A stretch of 64,000 nt of DNA. Source: Lumbricus rubellus. Lineage: Eukaryota > Annelida > Clitellata > Crassiclitellata > Lumbricidae. The DNA lies in the NCBI GenBank assembly GCA_945859605.1, contig OX243811.1, positions 60,648,116 through 60,712,115 of the forward strand. Direction: 5' to 3'. This document shows, piece after piece, positions 40,610 through 52,588 of this stretch. The position numbers and the translations under genes were made by a program. How positions within the stretch are numbered: position 1 is the stretch's first letter; each line of letters begins with the position of its first letter. The notes under the pieces were generated by a model. It had not been told where the DNA came from, made no database searches, and saw only the letters and a list, made by a program, of their open reading frames with translations.

Positions 40610-42285
40610 CATTAAAATATTATCGTGCTTGCCTATAGGCCTAACGTCTGATGCCATCAGCAATGGTGGTCGTGGTGATGCAAGGCACACAGAGCCTATA
40701 GGCTAGAGGCCTAAATCACAAATTTCCGTGCGACGTCTATTTTGCATTTGCCTACAAAACAGTAGCGACACATTCTCTAAGAAGCGTGGATCTCTTAGCA
40801 GACACAGAAATTAGGAAATCGCATAGGCCTATGGGAATAAAAAAAATTATAAAATGACGACAGGTTGACCCTCCAAAGAAACAACGTTTAGATTTTCTAA
40901 CTAAGTTTTAGTCTAGAATCTTGTAGGCCTACGCACTTGTAATTATAACTTGCTCTGCAAATCATGCTAGGTTTCAAACTCCAAGCTGTAGAGCCCTTTA
41001 ACCTAATAATAATCACACACAGACTGTCACAGAGAATCAAACCTCACTTCTCCGAACGTATAAACAGGGACAATCATGTTGGCTGTCAGCTTTGGCCTAA
41101 CCGGATTCATCTTAACCTTTATTGACACAACATTTCCAAAGTGGAACATATTATTAAAAAATTGGGTGGGACGTTAATACCTGCTGTAAGTCATCTAATA
41201 GCTGTTCATTTACTTGACCAATGATGGGGCAAGTTTATTTAATTTTAATTCAAATCTGTTGCTGCTAAATAATTATAATAGCCCAATAATTTTGGTGCAT
41301 ATTTCGCAAAAAATGAAATTTATGCTAAAAATTATTAAAAATTGCTTTAGGTTAGGCCTACAAATGCATGATAATTAATTAATTGCTTTTAATGTACATT
41401 AATGGATCAAACTGTGTCTATTGTGCCAAAGGCTACCGGTATGGCAACTTTATTAATAGTAGCCTAGTGCCTTATGAGTGAGCAACGCAGCTGATTTTAC
41501 ATATGTTCCACTTTGAGAATGTTAAGTCACTCTCGTTACATGCATCAATGTTTTTGCGTTCTAGTGAAATTTGCAATGTTCGCTCCAAAATTTACATAGA
41601 TTGCAATTTTGATTTTAATATGAATAATTATTATTTAAAAAGAGTAGTAGCAGTAATACGGCCGAATGTGAATGAAATAACACCAAAAAAACTTAACTAG
41701 CATGCAATGTCATGTATAGGCTAACATTATATAGGCCTAACATTAACATCCACTTGCGTGTGAATGCTAGCATATCCAACAGAATAGATGATGTCCAAAT
41801 ACGCTATTAGACAGCATCTCGCTTCTGTGACTGATCAATTATGTAGGCCGACTTGACGATAATTTATATTATAGGCCATAGTATTTATAGGCTAGATGAT
41901 CAGTTAGCTTGACCATAAAATTTATTTAAGTTTTGAAACTGTTAGTTTACTTCCTCATCAGACCAAACTGTTTCTAGTAAATTGGGGCGAGGCTGCGAAA
42001 GTCCATAGTATCAGTAGCCTAAACTTTGCAAATCAGCAATTATTATCATCCTCGTCGTCATAATCATCATCTTCATCATCATTAATTGTTCAGCATAATA
42101 TGTAGAGTTGTAGACTCACCAATGTATGGGGAGTGTAATAAACATACATTTTTAGTGATGGTTCTGAAGCAATCCGCATGAAGATGCTTGAACTGGGGAA
42201 ATGGTTCGATGGTCAAGAGTTTGTATAAGGGTATATGCCTATAGTCTATTAGTCCTATAAGCTTACGTATTTTTCGGTGTCCCGT
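40610..42285. other. Intergenic, no recognised gene
   Basis: Multiple TAGGCCTA motifs and AT-rich sequence; no convincing coding region. Confidence 0.4.
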
Positions 42286-42289
42286 CGAA

Positions 42290-42415
42290 AGCGCGCAGGA
42301 CAAAAGGGCGCCGACAAAAGCGCGCCGACAATTATGCGCCGACAACTATGCGCCGACAAAAGCGCGCACGGGTCAAATGAGCGCTGACATGAGAGCCCAC
42401 ATAAGCGCGCGGCGT
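42290..42415. repeat. GCGCCGACAAAAGC minisatellite
   Basis: About eight degenerate 14-17 bp units; a GC-rich island in an AT-rich region. Confidence 0.85.
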
Positions 42416-42885
42416 GGACCAAAGGCTGTAGGCTACTTTCACTTTGCATCATACAGATTAAAGCAATAACCACCAGTCCTATAGTTCTCACCTAGGCCTA
42501 TATGAGGCCAATATTTAAAGATTTTCATCAACCACCTATTTTGATTAAAGATGTTTGTCCACAGATAAAAAATTAAATCATCCGTTGCTTTGTAATTTGA
42601 GTTGCCTATTGATGAGACTTATAATGAAACCGAAAGATAATAATCCTTAAATATTGATTATAGTAGAGTATAAATTCGCAACTTAAACCTCGAACAATGT
42701 AACTTAGGCCTAGTTTTGTGGAGTTTATATTTTTCGTCCGTAGTTCACGTTATTTGCAGCTTGATTAGATTTGACTCTCAGCAATATAATTTTTCCAGAA
42801 CTGTTACTTAATTTTTGGACATTAGTATCTTCTGTCATTGTTTGCAGTGCATATAATTATCTTTTACGGCTAAAGCATAATTAAT

Positions 42886-44496
42886 TGTAACGATCGTGGA
42901 TCGTTGCAATATATATTTTATTCCTGCTTAATTTTGGTTCGCACTCGAAGTTCTATATTTAGCCTATTATCGGTTACGTAATATCTATGTATAGATATTG
43001 CGCATTAAAAACTGCACTGCGGACGTGGCGTGAGGTGAGCTGTTGTGCTCTTGGCCAATCACGAGGCTTCCCGCTTGTCACGTGGGCCGGGTGGCGCCGG
43101 TGCATGGTCAGTTGAAGGAAAATCGTTGAGAGTGAAGGACGTGTAATTTTCTTAGTGAAAGATTCGCACTTTGTGTGCAAATAATTATTATATCTGTTCT
43201 TCCGCGATTAAGTTGGAAGCGGGTTTCATTTGTGTTGCTGTGTGTTACCTCCTGAGTTTCTTATATACATTGATCGATATTCTGGACTGTCGTGGGTTGA
43301 ATTGAAACATCGCAAAGTATCTGTTTACCGCAAGCTGGCCGTTTCGATATATAAATATTTCTGGATTGACAGGGAAGTGAAAACACATTATATTAATCTG
43401 GCTATCATAAAAATTGTTGTGATAATTTAATAGAAATACTAGGCCTCTCTAAAATTACACCTCGTGCGAATAACCCATTCGGTAATTAATAAATAATAAA
43501 CTGTTACTCAGAACTTAAACGCAAAGTAGTCTGTACAAATATTAGGGCGATAAATACTGTTAAAAGATCCCGAGGAGATCTTTCCGCTATAAATAATAAA
43601 CTGTTACTCAGAACTTAAACGCAAAGTAGTCTGTACAAATATTAGGGCGATTAATTATGTTAAAAGATCCCGAGGAGATCTTTCCGCTATCAAAATAACA
43701 AACTAAATTTCAGTGGTTCATTAGGCATTGATAGGTTGCATTTACCGATGTACATGACACTCCTTTTTGTGTTACATGCTAATTACAAATAATAAATTAA
43801 GAAAATAACTAGAAGAAGTTATTGCATTGCTATTCACCAAATATAATGTCAGAAAGTGGATTGTCAGAGACAGAGGAGGTTGAAGAGAAGGAAACAGGAG
43901 AAGGGGAACAAGAGGGCTCCCACTCAACTCAGTCGGTAGAATTAAATGGGGATTTTGCTGATAGATTTAAAGAGCAAGAGGAGAAGTTAGAGAAATGGTC
44001 TAGCTGCCTAACAGAAATTATGGAGCGCCAGAAATACTTCGAGGACTTGGTCTCTACCTTAGTGAACAATCAGGAGGGAATAGGAGAATTAAAGAATGAG
44101 TTAAGTAGTCTAACTGAATTCCTTTCGAGGGGAGTTGGGTCCCAAAAACCTGTTGGGTGGGAACTGAACCCAGATGAGCCATCTCGAGGGGCTGTCGTCG
44201 CCGACCAAACGACCGTGGGACTATGTCCAGCCGCCACTCCTGCCGATCCTGGTACTGTATTTGGTCCAAGGGCCCAATTCTTCCCGGAAGAGGGAACCAA
44301 GGCGAGGGGCCGGGCCCCTGAGGATCCATATCCATCTCGGGAACCTGAGGCAAGGTTTGCCCCGTCCGACAACTGGAAGAAGTACACTCCCGCCCAACAG
44401 TTAGCGCCCTCGCAGGTGGCCTTGTTCGAAATCCCTGAAAAGCAAGAACTAGGATCAAGAATAGGTGGCCACCTGGCGAGTAGACCCGTCGCTACA
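42886..44496 (+). mobile_element. 1611-bp solo LTR A with internal ORF, TSD TAAT
   Basis: Begins TGTAACGATCGTGGA and ends CGTCGCTACA, flanked by TAAT (42882-42885, 44497-44500). It shares termini, length and layout with 50975-52588. It holds a ~101-bp tandem duplication (43490-43690) and an ORF from 43846 that has no stop before the last base. No internal direct repeat of the termini is present, so a solo LTR is the best reading. A non-autonomous element with imperfect TGTARCGA ends is the alternative. Confidence 0.8.
43490..43690. repeat. 101-bp tandem duplication inside solo LTR A
   Basis: AATAAACTGTTACTCAGAAC through CGAGGAGATCTTTCCGCTAT occurs twice with a few differences. Confidence 0.95.
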
Positions 44497-44499
44497 TAA
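43846..44499 (+). CDS. Acidic coiled-coil ORF running to the end of LTR A (putative gag start)
   Basis: Starts MSESGLSETEEVEEKE. It is strongly acidic for about 35 residues, then a helical region (RFKEQEEKLEKW to ELKNELSSLTEF), then a Pro/Gly-rich part with WELNPDEPSRG. The last element base completes a Thr codon and the stop TAA comes from the TAAT target duplication. The sister ORF in LTR B has the same plan with little sequence identity. I infer the N-terminal part of a gag-like protein whose remainder lay in the lost internal region. No zinc knuckle is present. Confidence 0.6.
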   Translation: MSESGLSETEEVEEKETGEGEQEGSHSTQSVELNGDFADRFKEQEEKLEKWSSCLTEIMERQKYFEDLVSTLVNNQEGIGELKNELSSLTEFLSRGVGSQKPVGWELNPDEPSRGAVVADQTTVGLCPAATPADPGTVFGPRAQFFPEEGTKARGRAPEDPYPSREPEARFAPSDNWKKYTPAQQLAPSQVALFEIPEKQELGSRIGGHLASRPVAT

Positions 44500-44551
44500 T
44501 TATTAAAGTGATTGATGGTCAGGCATTTTTTCTAACCAGGACATTATTATC

Positions 44552-44958
44552 CAGGGCTGTAGGCCTAATCAAAGGTATACATACGCGGGTATACGGCGTA
44601 TACTTAGGCCTACCTCCGGGAAAAAACGGCATCGTATACTCACCTCCCAAAAAGTAGAGTAGACGCGGGTAAGAAGCAGGGTACATGCAAAGTACACGCT
44701 AGTAAATCAGGGTGCATGTATTGTATGTGGAAAAATGAAAAATGTAGACGAATTGATGAAATTTTCCCGGGATTTTGACCGGATGACTAAAAAAGGTCAT
44801 CGAATTTTTCAGACGGCGAATTTATGACATTTCTCCAAGATTTTGACACCGGATGATTAAAACAAAGGTCGTCAGAAATTTCGGGTCTAAAAAAGGTCGG
44901 ATTTCCTCCCGGCCAGCGTGTACTCACCTCAAAATTTACCAGTAGGCCAACATCCCTG
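44552..44958. mobile_element. hAT-like MITE, imperfect ends
   Basis: Ends CAGGGCTGTAGGCCTA and TAGGCCAACATCCCTG. The 8-bp flanks match only partly. It contains GGATGACTAAAAAAGGTCAT, a module shared with other hAT MITEs of this window. Confidence 0.6.
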
Positions 44959-45075
44959 ATTATATCCAATGCGCTGGTATACAAGAAAACAGTGCAGAAT
45001 CGAATTTGTGTTCCAAATAAAATTTTGGCAGAGAAAATCTATGGCAATCTTGCGGCAGGAAAACGACCATGGCAC

Positions 45076-46379
45076 CGTCTATTCAGAATAACAAGGACGT
45101 ATCGTAAATTTCGAAAGTGTTGGGAATTTGCATTTTTATGTTTCGACAGAAATATCAATTCACAGTAATAACTGCTTTTCAATTTTTTTTAACGATAAGA
45201 TGCTAACATTGAACTTAAACAAACACCAATAGTCGTTATTGTCTTAGACATCATTTTTAATTTTAAAATAATATTTTTATAAGATACGTCTTTGTTATAC
45301 TCATTATTATACTCATGACAACTAGCAGATCACGGAAAAACAAGGACGTATTTCAGGTATTTATGTCACAAACGACCTGGAAGAAACATTACACAGAGTA
45401 TTTACCACCATACTCTCTTAATTTAAGGTATGCATTAACATTTTCAATTAAATTATTCGATTTAATATTTATACTTGCAATTAAATGTCAATTTAAATGT
45501 TTTTAACGCTTCATATAACTAATACACTGAAAAACCAGGACACTATAATTTAATTCATAAAATGCACTAAACCTAGCACTAAACTCTATATCACAATATT
45601 TTCATCATCTAAACCAACCCTATCACTAAACCTAACCTTCAATGATACACATTACACTTAGGCCTACTGGAATAAGACAGGTTCTTGTTCGGGATTGGTT
45701 GGGGATAGGTTTGTGTCCGTGCAATTGTGCCTTTGCACCTTATCAGACACCCTACCATAAATACCACACGGATATTAATACTGACAAAATTACATCGCAT
45801 TTTTGAAGGCCGAACTTCATTCGGCCAACCACATATATTTTCTACATGAAATTTTAATGCTAAGTTTGCTATTAGACTTGGCAAAATTAGCATTGGACTA
45901 AGGGTAACAGAAGTTAGCCGCATCATTCATTAATAATGTCTTGTAATATCGCTCGCTTTGTAACAATAACAAAAAATCCGTCTTACCATTGTTCGAATCA
46001 TCCTTATCATCACTGCCCCATATTTCATCCAAAATAGCTGTAACATTCCTTATTTTTCGTCTGGGACGATCCATTATTTACCACGCAAAATAACAATTTC
46101 GAGAAAATAATTAATGTTGACACGCTTATCGCAGTCAGTCGCGCGACGTTGTGATACGGCCTTGTTATCCGCAGAATTGAGATACGTCCTTGTTATTCCA
46201 AGCATGTGAGCATAATGGGAGATACGTCCTTGTAACTCATGCTGTAATTTTACACACATGACTTGGAGATACGTCCTTGTTATACGAAATGGTAGGTATA
46301 ATTTAGTAGAACGTTGTAAGGCAATAAAACCTTTTTCGTAGGTTTACATGAGATACGTCCTTGTTATTCTGAATAGACG
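45076..46379. mobile_element. DNA transposon with repeated subterminal motif GATACGTCCTTGTTAT
   Basis: A perfect ~28-bp inverted end (CGTCTATTCAGAATAACAAG) lies at both sides. The motif GATACGTCCTTGTTAT is repeated at about 45090, 45290, 45345 on the left and 46157, 46180, 46219, 46266 and 46350 on the right, in mirrored orientation. Arrays like this are usual transposase-binding sites. A minus-strand start MDRPRRKIRNVTAILDEIWG (46072) ends at a GGTAAG donor. No transposase core was recognised and no target duplication identified. Confidence 0.7.
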
Positions 46380-46564
46380 ACGCAGGGCAAAGGTTTGTTT
46401 TACCAGGGCATTTACCCTGATTTGCCCTGGTGTATTATAGCACCGGCACTTATTTCTAACTAACATATAATTATATTTCTATATTTCCGCGCTTTCTAAA
46501 GTGGTAGACCCCGGCTCAAGCTCCATCCTACCAACGTGAGCTTTTCACCCCGCTGTAGCCTATA

Positions 46565-47818
46565 GGGTGAGTGATGGGTAAGTGGGACACTTAAGGGAAT
46601 GACGTGCAGTCGAGGAGTCGATATATTAAAACAGACCAAACTAAATGCATAAACAGATAGTTTAGACTGTGTCTGATTCCAGGAGCTGCTAAAGTGGGAC
46701 AAAATAGCTATTAAAGTGGTCCATAACTTGATGTTGCTTAGGAAGGTACGACAATTTATATTTGTCTTCGAAAAACGGTAAAGTGGTCCACTATTGCTAC
46801 TAAAGTGGTCCAACACTGATAGGATCTATTAGCATCAAAATTTAAAGGTCTATAAGCCTAGTTAGCATACAAAAAGGTAGACAATGATGACTTAAGACTA
46901 GAATGTAAGTTGTTGCGCACAGAGAACACAAAAAAATCAGAAAACAGCGGCTGCATTGTATCCAAGACTGTGCGAGTTTCTTTTCGGCTTTACTGTTCTC
47001 GACAACCCTACACTCGTAGCAAGTGAAGGGCTCATTTGTAGGCCTATAGTTCGTCCCAGCTTTCTTTTTTGCTTTCTTGTTTTTCGGCTTAGCTGTCACT
47101 TCATTTTCTTTCTTCTGTCTCCTTACTTTGCTTCCATTAGAAGTAGGTCCATTCAAGTTCTCTCCTCCCTTGTTTTTCTTAGGCTTATGTCGAGTGACCT
47201 TCTCTTTCAGAAACTCGCCATGTTCATTGCTGGTCAGTATGTGAGTAGGCGACTTAATCACTAGTCTAGTGCTTGTTGTTCTTTTCCGAACTGGAAAACA
47301 ATTAACGTAATCATAATCTAGGATTTATATAGGCATATATCCAACAGTTCAGCTGCAATAGGGTGTCCCACTTTAGCAGCAGATCGCTGTCCCACTTTGA
47401 CAACACAGCTGTCGCTAAAGTGGGACACCTATACACCAGCAGGCTTTGTAAATTCATGCTGACATTTGGTCATAAAAACCGTTTCTGGTAGTTCATTTCG
47501 TCAGTATATTTCAACATAAATTGCATTCAAAAGAATTATTTATCGTTAGTGTCGACAAGGCCCTTAGCAAGTTAATGTTATCAAAATTATGTAAACCGCA
47601 AATTCACTAACTTTCGAAAATCGAATGTTACACGCACAACCAAAGGCATTTAAATACCTCCAATAAAACGTGTGTACGCACTTATTAATGACGTCGGGTA
47701 TATTGCCATAGACTATGTATTTTTAGATTTTGGATATATTGGACATAATAAGCATGTAAGCCTCACTAGCTTAGCTGTCCCAATATAGTGACCTGTCCCA
47801 CTTACCTATCACCCACCC
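46565..47818 (-). mobile_element. pogo-like (Tc1/mariner superfamily) element, TA TSD
   Basis: TA flanks (46563-46564, 47819-47820) and ends GGGTGAGTGATGGGTAAGTG / CACTTACCTATCACCCACCC. AAAGTGGGAC or AAAGTGGTCC is repeated at least six times on the left and several times in inverse on the right. The internal ORF fits a pogo/CENPB-type transposase tail. Confidence 0.82.
46842..47261 (-). pseudogene. pogo-type transposase C-terminal fragment
   Basis: A Lys-rich stretch (KPKKNKGGENLNG, KPKNKKAKKKAG) is followed by FTCYECRVVENS and SWIQCSRC. Pogo/CENPB-like transposases often end in a basic region and a short cysteine motif with W-I/V-x-C. The DDE core and DNA-binding domain are missing, so it is a deletion relic. 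Confidence 0.65.
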
Positions 47819-48090
47819 TAGGCCTACTGTCTCTCTGCATGGGCCGCCTTTCACTTGCTTCAGCTACCTGTGGAGACTTCCTAACCCCTTTTCGCGCACT
47901 GTCACCATGCAGCGAAGAGCATTCCTGGTAGTGGGTCCAGCTATCTGGAATAGCCTCTCTTTGGGTCTCTTCTCGCTTCCCCATGACTCTGCAGGCTCTT
48001 TATTTCGTCTTCTTAAGGCCTTTTCTGACCAGGCCTGGGTTGGGAGCGTCTCTGAGTAGTATTCTTTAATGGGCGCTATATAAATTTATG
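47819..48090 (+). mobile_element. LINE 3' end
   Basis: The frame reads AFLVVGPAIWNSLSLGL and SLFRLLKAFSDQAWVGS, the last residues of a CR1/L2-type RT protein, then GGCGCTATATAAATTTATG. Confidence 0.75.
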
Positions 48091-48249
48091 ATTGATTGTT
48101 TGAATTCGTTAAAACAGAATGTATACTGATTACTGAAACGGTGAAACCCCAGCATAAGCTTACATGATAAAAAAAATCATGATGCCATTTCATAATTCGT
48201 TGCATGGCACTTGAGTTCCGATCTGATGATCGAAGTATTAAATGTTTAA

Positions 48250-49110
48250 CACTCGAGTGCCCAAGGTAATTTTTGGTACACGAAGGCCCAAGGGGGGGGG
48301 GGTCCGCGCGGACCCCAGCGTTTTATGTTAATAACTTGAGAAGGGATTGGAATATCGTTACAGGGTTTAGTTCTATGTGATCCCAAATGAATTTGCAATC
48401 GATTGATGTATCTTATATCACAATAACACCACCTGGTGGTAAATAACAGTGTAAAATCTCGTGATACACATTTTATGCTTGCTTGCGTTATTTACCAAAG
48501 GAAGCCCATCGTTTTCATGCTAATATCTTGAGAAGGGATTGGAATATCGTTATAGAATTTAGTTTAGTGTAATCCCAAATGAATTTGCAATCGATTGATG
48601 TATCTTATAGCACAATAACACCACCTGGTGTAAACTAATAGTGTAAAAATCTCGTGAAACACATGTTATGCCAGCATGCTTGCTTTATTTATCGAAGGAA
48701 AGCCTATACGTCCGGCATGGACCTCAGCGTGTTCATGTTAATATCTTGAGAAGGGATTGGAATATCGTTATGAAATTTAGTTTTATGTAATCCCAACTAA
48801 ATTTACAATCGATTGATATATAATATATTATTATATCACAGTAGCACCACCTAGTATAAAATAATAGTAATTGACCAGTAACCATGCGCTTGTATGAATA
48901 TCAGCCGCATATCATGGGGTACCCTTAGTATATGCTGTGGTTGTGGGGTGCAGGGTTGGACAATACTCACGCAAAATATACCATTCTATGCCCAAATGGT
49001 TGCTCTAGGAATACCTAAAACCATTTATGCAGATCCCAAGCCTTTAAAAAGTTATCCTGGAAAAACAGGCCTGGGGTCCGGTCGGACCCCCCCCCTTGGG
49101 CACTCGAGGG
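48250..49110. mobile_element. piggyBac-type non-autonomous element, TTAA TSD
   Basis: TTAA on both sides (48246-48249, 49111-49114). The ends are CACTCGAGTGCCCAAGG and CCTTGGGCACTCGAGGG, then G-runs with GGTCCG. The inside is three diverged ~200-bp tandem units with CTTGAGAAGGGATTGGAATA. No transposase. Confidence 0.88.
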
Positions 49111-49344
49111 TTAAATAAGCAATAAAACTCATAGATTTTAATAGCATTTCTGATTGATTTCAAGATCAATCTACCTTGTAATGGAAACTCCAATTAGGGC
49201 CCCCAGACCCCCACAAATGTGCAAAAGCCGTATACGTTAAAATCAGTAGTTTTCGAATAATTTTACAAATTTTGTTCAGAGATTCTAACTCATTTTTTCT
49301 ATTACAGTATTATTGGCAATGTTGAAAAATATTCCTATTGCGGG

Positions 49345-49500
49345 ACCCCGTCATAATAGCCCGGTCAAAACAGCCCCTTCAAAACAGCCCCGTCATGATC
49401 GCCCAGCGACAAAACAGCCCCGTCAAAATCGCCCAACGACAAAACAGCCCCGTCAAAATAGCCCCGTCAGAACAGCCCGGGGTTATTTTGTCGGGGACTA
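49345..49500. repeat. CAAAACAGCCCCGTCAAAAT minisatellite
   Basis: About eight units of 16-28 bp alternating GCCCCGTCAAAA and CGCCCAACGACAAAACA. Confidence 0.88.
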
Positions 49501-49619
49501 ATCATCTTCGATATGAAACAGTGTCGTTAAGCCCTGAACAGTCGCGGAATAACACGATTTTCGTGAAAAAATAGACCGACGAAATTGACGTCTTTTTAAG
49601 GAAGCCGAATAATCTATAT

Positions 49620-50345
49620 TAATAAAGAGAGGATTCTGTCTGTCTGTCTGTCTGTCTGTCTGTGTGTCTGTCTGTGTGTTTGACCGGAATGCATTTCGAC
49701 AGTTTTTGACCTTTTCACTCCAAACCTTCACTACTCTCTCCGTCTCGGCGTCGGACACCCAGTGGAGGGGTTGGCGATTCTCTATAACCATGGGGGCCAG
49801 GGTGGGGGGCGAAACCCCCCCAAATTTTTTTCAATAAAACGCAGCTATTGATTTCAAACTTTGCACCTAGACAGAGGGCCATCGGAACCACCCAGTGGAG
49901 TTGTTGGCGAATCTCCCCCACTATAGGGGCCACGGTGGGGGCGAAAACCCTAAGTTTATTAAACACCTTTTTAAACGCTTGCATGGTCATTATATAAACG
50001 CAGCTGATGTAAATGAACTTCCAATCCGCTTTGCTGTAAAGTCTTACTATAATTATAGTCAACTAGCTGAACCCGGCCACGCGTTGCTGTGGCTGAAAAG
50101 AGCATTCAACCATCCCTCCCTACCTCCCCCTCCCCAACCCCCTCACCCACCCCTCCCCTTCCCTCTGCCAACCCTCCCCCTTCGCCTGCCCCTCCCCTCT
50201 CCTTTCCCTCCCCTTTCCTGCCCATCCCCTCCCTCCGCTTCCTCTTCAAACCCTCCCCAACCCCTCCCAACCCCCTCCCCCTCCCTTCCCACGTCCATCG
50301 CTCCCCTCCGCTCCCTCCCCACCCTCTTCGTCCCATTAAACTCTA
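49620..50345. repeat. Dispersed repeat: (TCTG)n head and pyrimidine-rich tail
   Basis: A short (TCTG)n at 49638-49680; a duplicated CACCCAGTGGAGKKGTTGGC block (49758 and 49891); then AGCTGAACCCGGCCACGCG and a C/T tract to the gap. It matches 7880-8330 in reverse. Class unknown. Confidence 0.65.
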
Positions 50346-50359
50346 ATTTCACGGGTGGC

Positions 50360-50559
50360 NNNNNNNNNNNNNNNNNNNNNNNNNNNNNNNNNNNNNNNNN
50401 NNNNNNNNNNNNNNNNNNNNNNNNNNNNNNNNNNNNNNNNNNNNNNNNNNNNNNNNNNNNNNNNNNNNNNNNNNNNNNNNNNNNNNNNNNNNNNNNNNNN
50501 NNNNNNNNNNNNNNNNNNNNNNNNNNNNNNNNNNNNNNNNNNNNNNNNNNNNNNNNNNN
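50360..50559. other. Assembly gap, 200 N
   Basis: Exactly 200 Ns, likely a nominal gap size. It follows the pyrimidine tract. Confidence 0.99.
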
Positions 50560-50574
50560 CTGTTTTATCAGTCT

Positions 50575-50745
50575 GTTACAATCGTTCGATGGACTTCATA
50601 AAGATATATAAAATGGTTCCAGAACGTTTGATCACTCGACGGTTGTTCACTGGACGGTTGATTACCGGATCACGGCAATTTACTAAGGTTAAAAGAGAAA
50701 TCTCGTATTTCTGATAAATGGAAGCCGAATTTGTGGTTTCTATGG
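50575..50745. repeat. Minisatellite segment inverted relative to 16205-16520
   Basis: Reads TCGATGGACTTCATAAAGAT, then two or three ACTGGACGGTTGATC-type units, then GGATCACGGCAATTTACTAA, the reverse complement of the left copy. Confidence 0.85.
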
Positions 50746-50974
50746 CTTAACCGGGTTAATGACGTCTTAAGACATCATGCAGAAAAAAATAAACATTTAT
50801 TTCAAAAATGTATTTTCTGGTAATTTTAAAAAAAATTTTATTGAGGGCTTAGAGATTGTGTCGTTAATTAAAAAAATTAAAATTAAAGACAAACAAAACA
50901 CATGACACCTAAAAAAACAAGCATCTGCAACCGAATAGAATCCTCTTTTAGCGCCTGGAGAAGACCTCTCGTTC
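50746..50974. repeat. Segmental duplication copy B, left part
   Basis: Aligns directly with 16521-16748, ending at the GTTC target of the solo LTR. Confidence 0.88.
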
Positions 50975-52588
50975 TGTAACGATCGTGGAATTGCGCACTG
51001 TCGATCGTTAATTATTACCTTATTTTATTTGCGGCCTAGCTAAATTTGCGGCCTTGCTAAATTTGCGGCCTTGCTAGATTTTCGACCGGCCTTCGGAGTT
51101 TAGCCACTTTTTGGAACTGACCTCCGGTGCAGTACCTCTGTGCCAACAGAAAGTGTCGCATTGCGACACTCTATTTTTAGATTTATGCCAACGTGTAAGT
51201 CGGTGATTGGACGACCTCGGTCACGTGATTCGAGCGCGTCCCGGATGTGGCCTGTGGTTGGCCGAGAGCACTGAATTCGTCAGTGCGAGGCAAGATTTTG
51301 GCCGGGTAACATCTACGCACTCGAGTGGCAGAAATTGTAGAAGAATTTCCGAAGTTTGGTAGGCTGATTGCCGTGAAACAAGCTATTGAAAGAAATTGTT
51401 TTGGAGGCCGAGCAGTTGGCTTTCCTCCCGTTAAGACCGTAGTGTCTGCAAGAAGAGAAATTTGTATATTTATCCAAATTGTCGGAACTTCGATTTCATT
51501 CGCGGTCGCAACCGACGCGCTGGTAGATGTCCGGACGGAATTTCATGATCAGACATTTGCAATAACTATATCCGGAGAACCAGAGAAGTATACCCTTTTA
51601 AGTGTGGTTGTTGTAATTGAAACCGAGAAGTATTGTTGTTCTTTGTCGTGAATAAGTGGATAGTTAATTGGACGCAGTGATAATTACTTGAAATGCAAAT
51701 CGATAATTATTGCCGATAATTAAGAGAAATGCAAATTGAACGCACTGTTAACTAATTAAATAACTAATTGAATAACTAATTAGTTTTCCTTCAGTGGAGT
51801 TATCTATTAAGAGATTGTATTAGTGTGACTCATACTGAGCTTGTCACGACGGATAAGAGAACCAGTCGAGTAATAATTGTGAATAATTAAACTAGATTAA
51901 GAAGAGAAGTGTGTTGGCGTATGAATAATTATTATCACAAAAATAATTATAAACTGATTGCATTAGTTGAACTTAACCGATAATATTGTGAAATCTCTCA
52001 TAGTTAGAAATGTCTTCCCTTAAATCAGAGGAGGAGGAAGAAGTGATTAGAAGTGAGGAGGAGGATAATGAGAGTGTAGCGGAAGTGTCAGGAACCCCAC
52101 AGCTACTTCCTGACCCTGCCCAAGAATTTATGGAGCGCCAAGAAAACCGAATACAAAGCTTTATAGCAAAACATGAGGAATTCGAACAGAAATTAAAACA
52201 ATATAAGAGGGACCTGAACTTGCTAGAACAGAGGGCAACCGAGTTATCCATAATTGAGGAGACCCGAACAGTAAGTGGAGGGGATTTGAACCCAGAGCAG
52301 TGTGAAATAGAGGCTGTCGCTCTCCCACAGAGAGCCGTGGACATATGTCGCCGATTAGAGCCATCCCTGGTACCTGGTTATAGAGAAGAGGGTTTCGACT
52401 CTTTACCTGAGTGGGCCTCGGTGTTGCCTGGTTTCCTAGGGAACAGAACTAGGGTCTTGGAACTTAATGCTGTAGCCCCTCCCCGCCTTGCTCCTTGGCC
52501 AGGGAACCCCGGTGAGAATAAGGGTGCGAAGAAGGTAGAGTTGAAGGTGAATAGAGGGGGTCTTTTGGCTGAGGGCACGCGCGCAACA
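50975..52588 (+). mobile_element. 1614-bp solo LTR B with internal ORF, TSD GTTC
   Basis: Begins TGTAACGATCGTGGA and ends GCGCGCAACA, flanked by GTTC (50971-50974 and 52589-52592). Copy A of the segmental duplication has the empty site with a single GTTC at about 16749. It contains a triplicated 17-bp unit GCGGCCTTGCTAAATTT near 51040. ORF from 52010. Confidence 0.87.

Noticed and set aside
50355..50714. ORFs across the N-run
   Set aside because: They consist mostly of undefined bases of the 200-N gap.
51325..51651. 108-residue ORF in the first half of solo LTR B
   Set aside because: No counterpart at the same place in LTR A and no recognisable domain.
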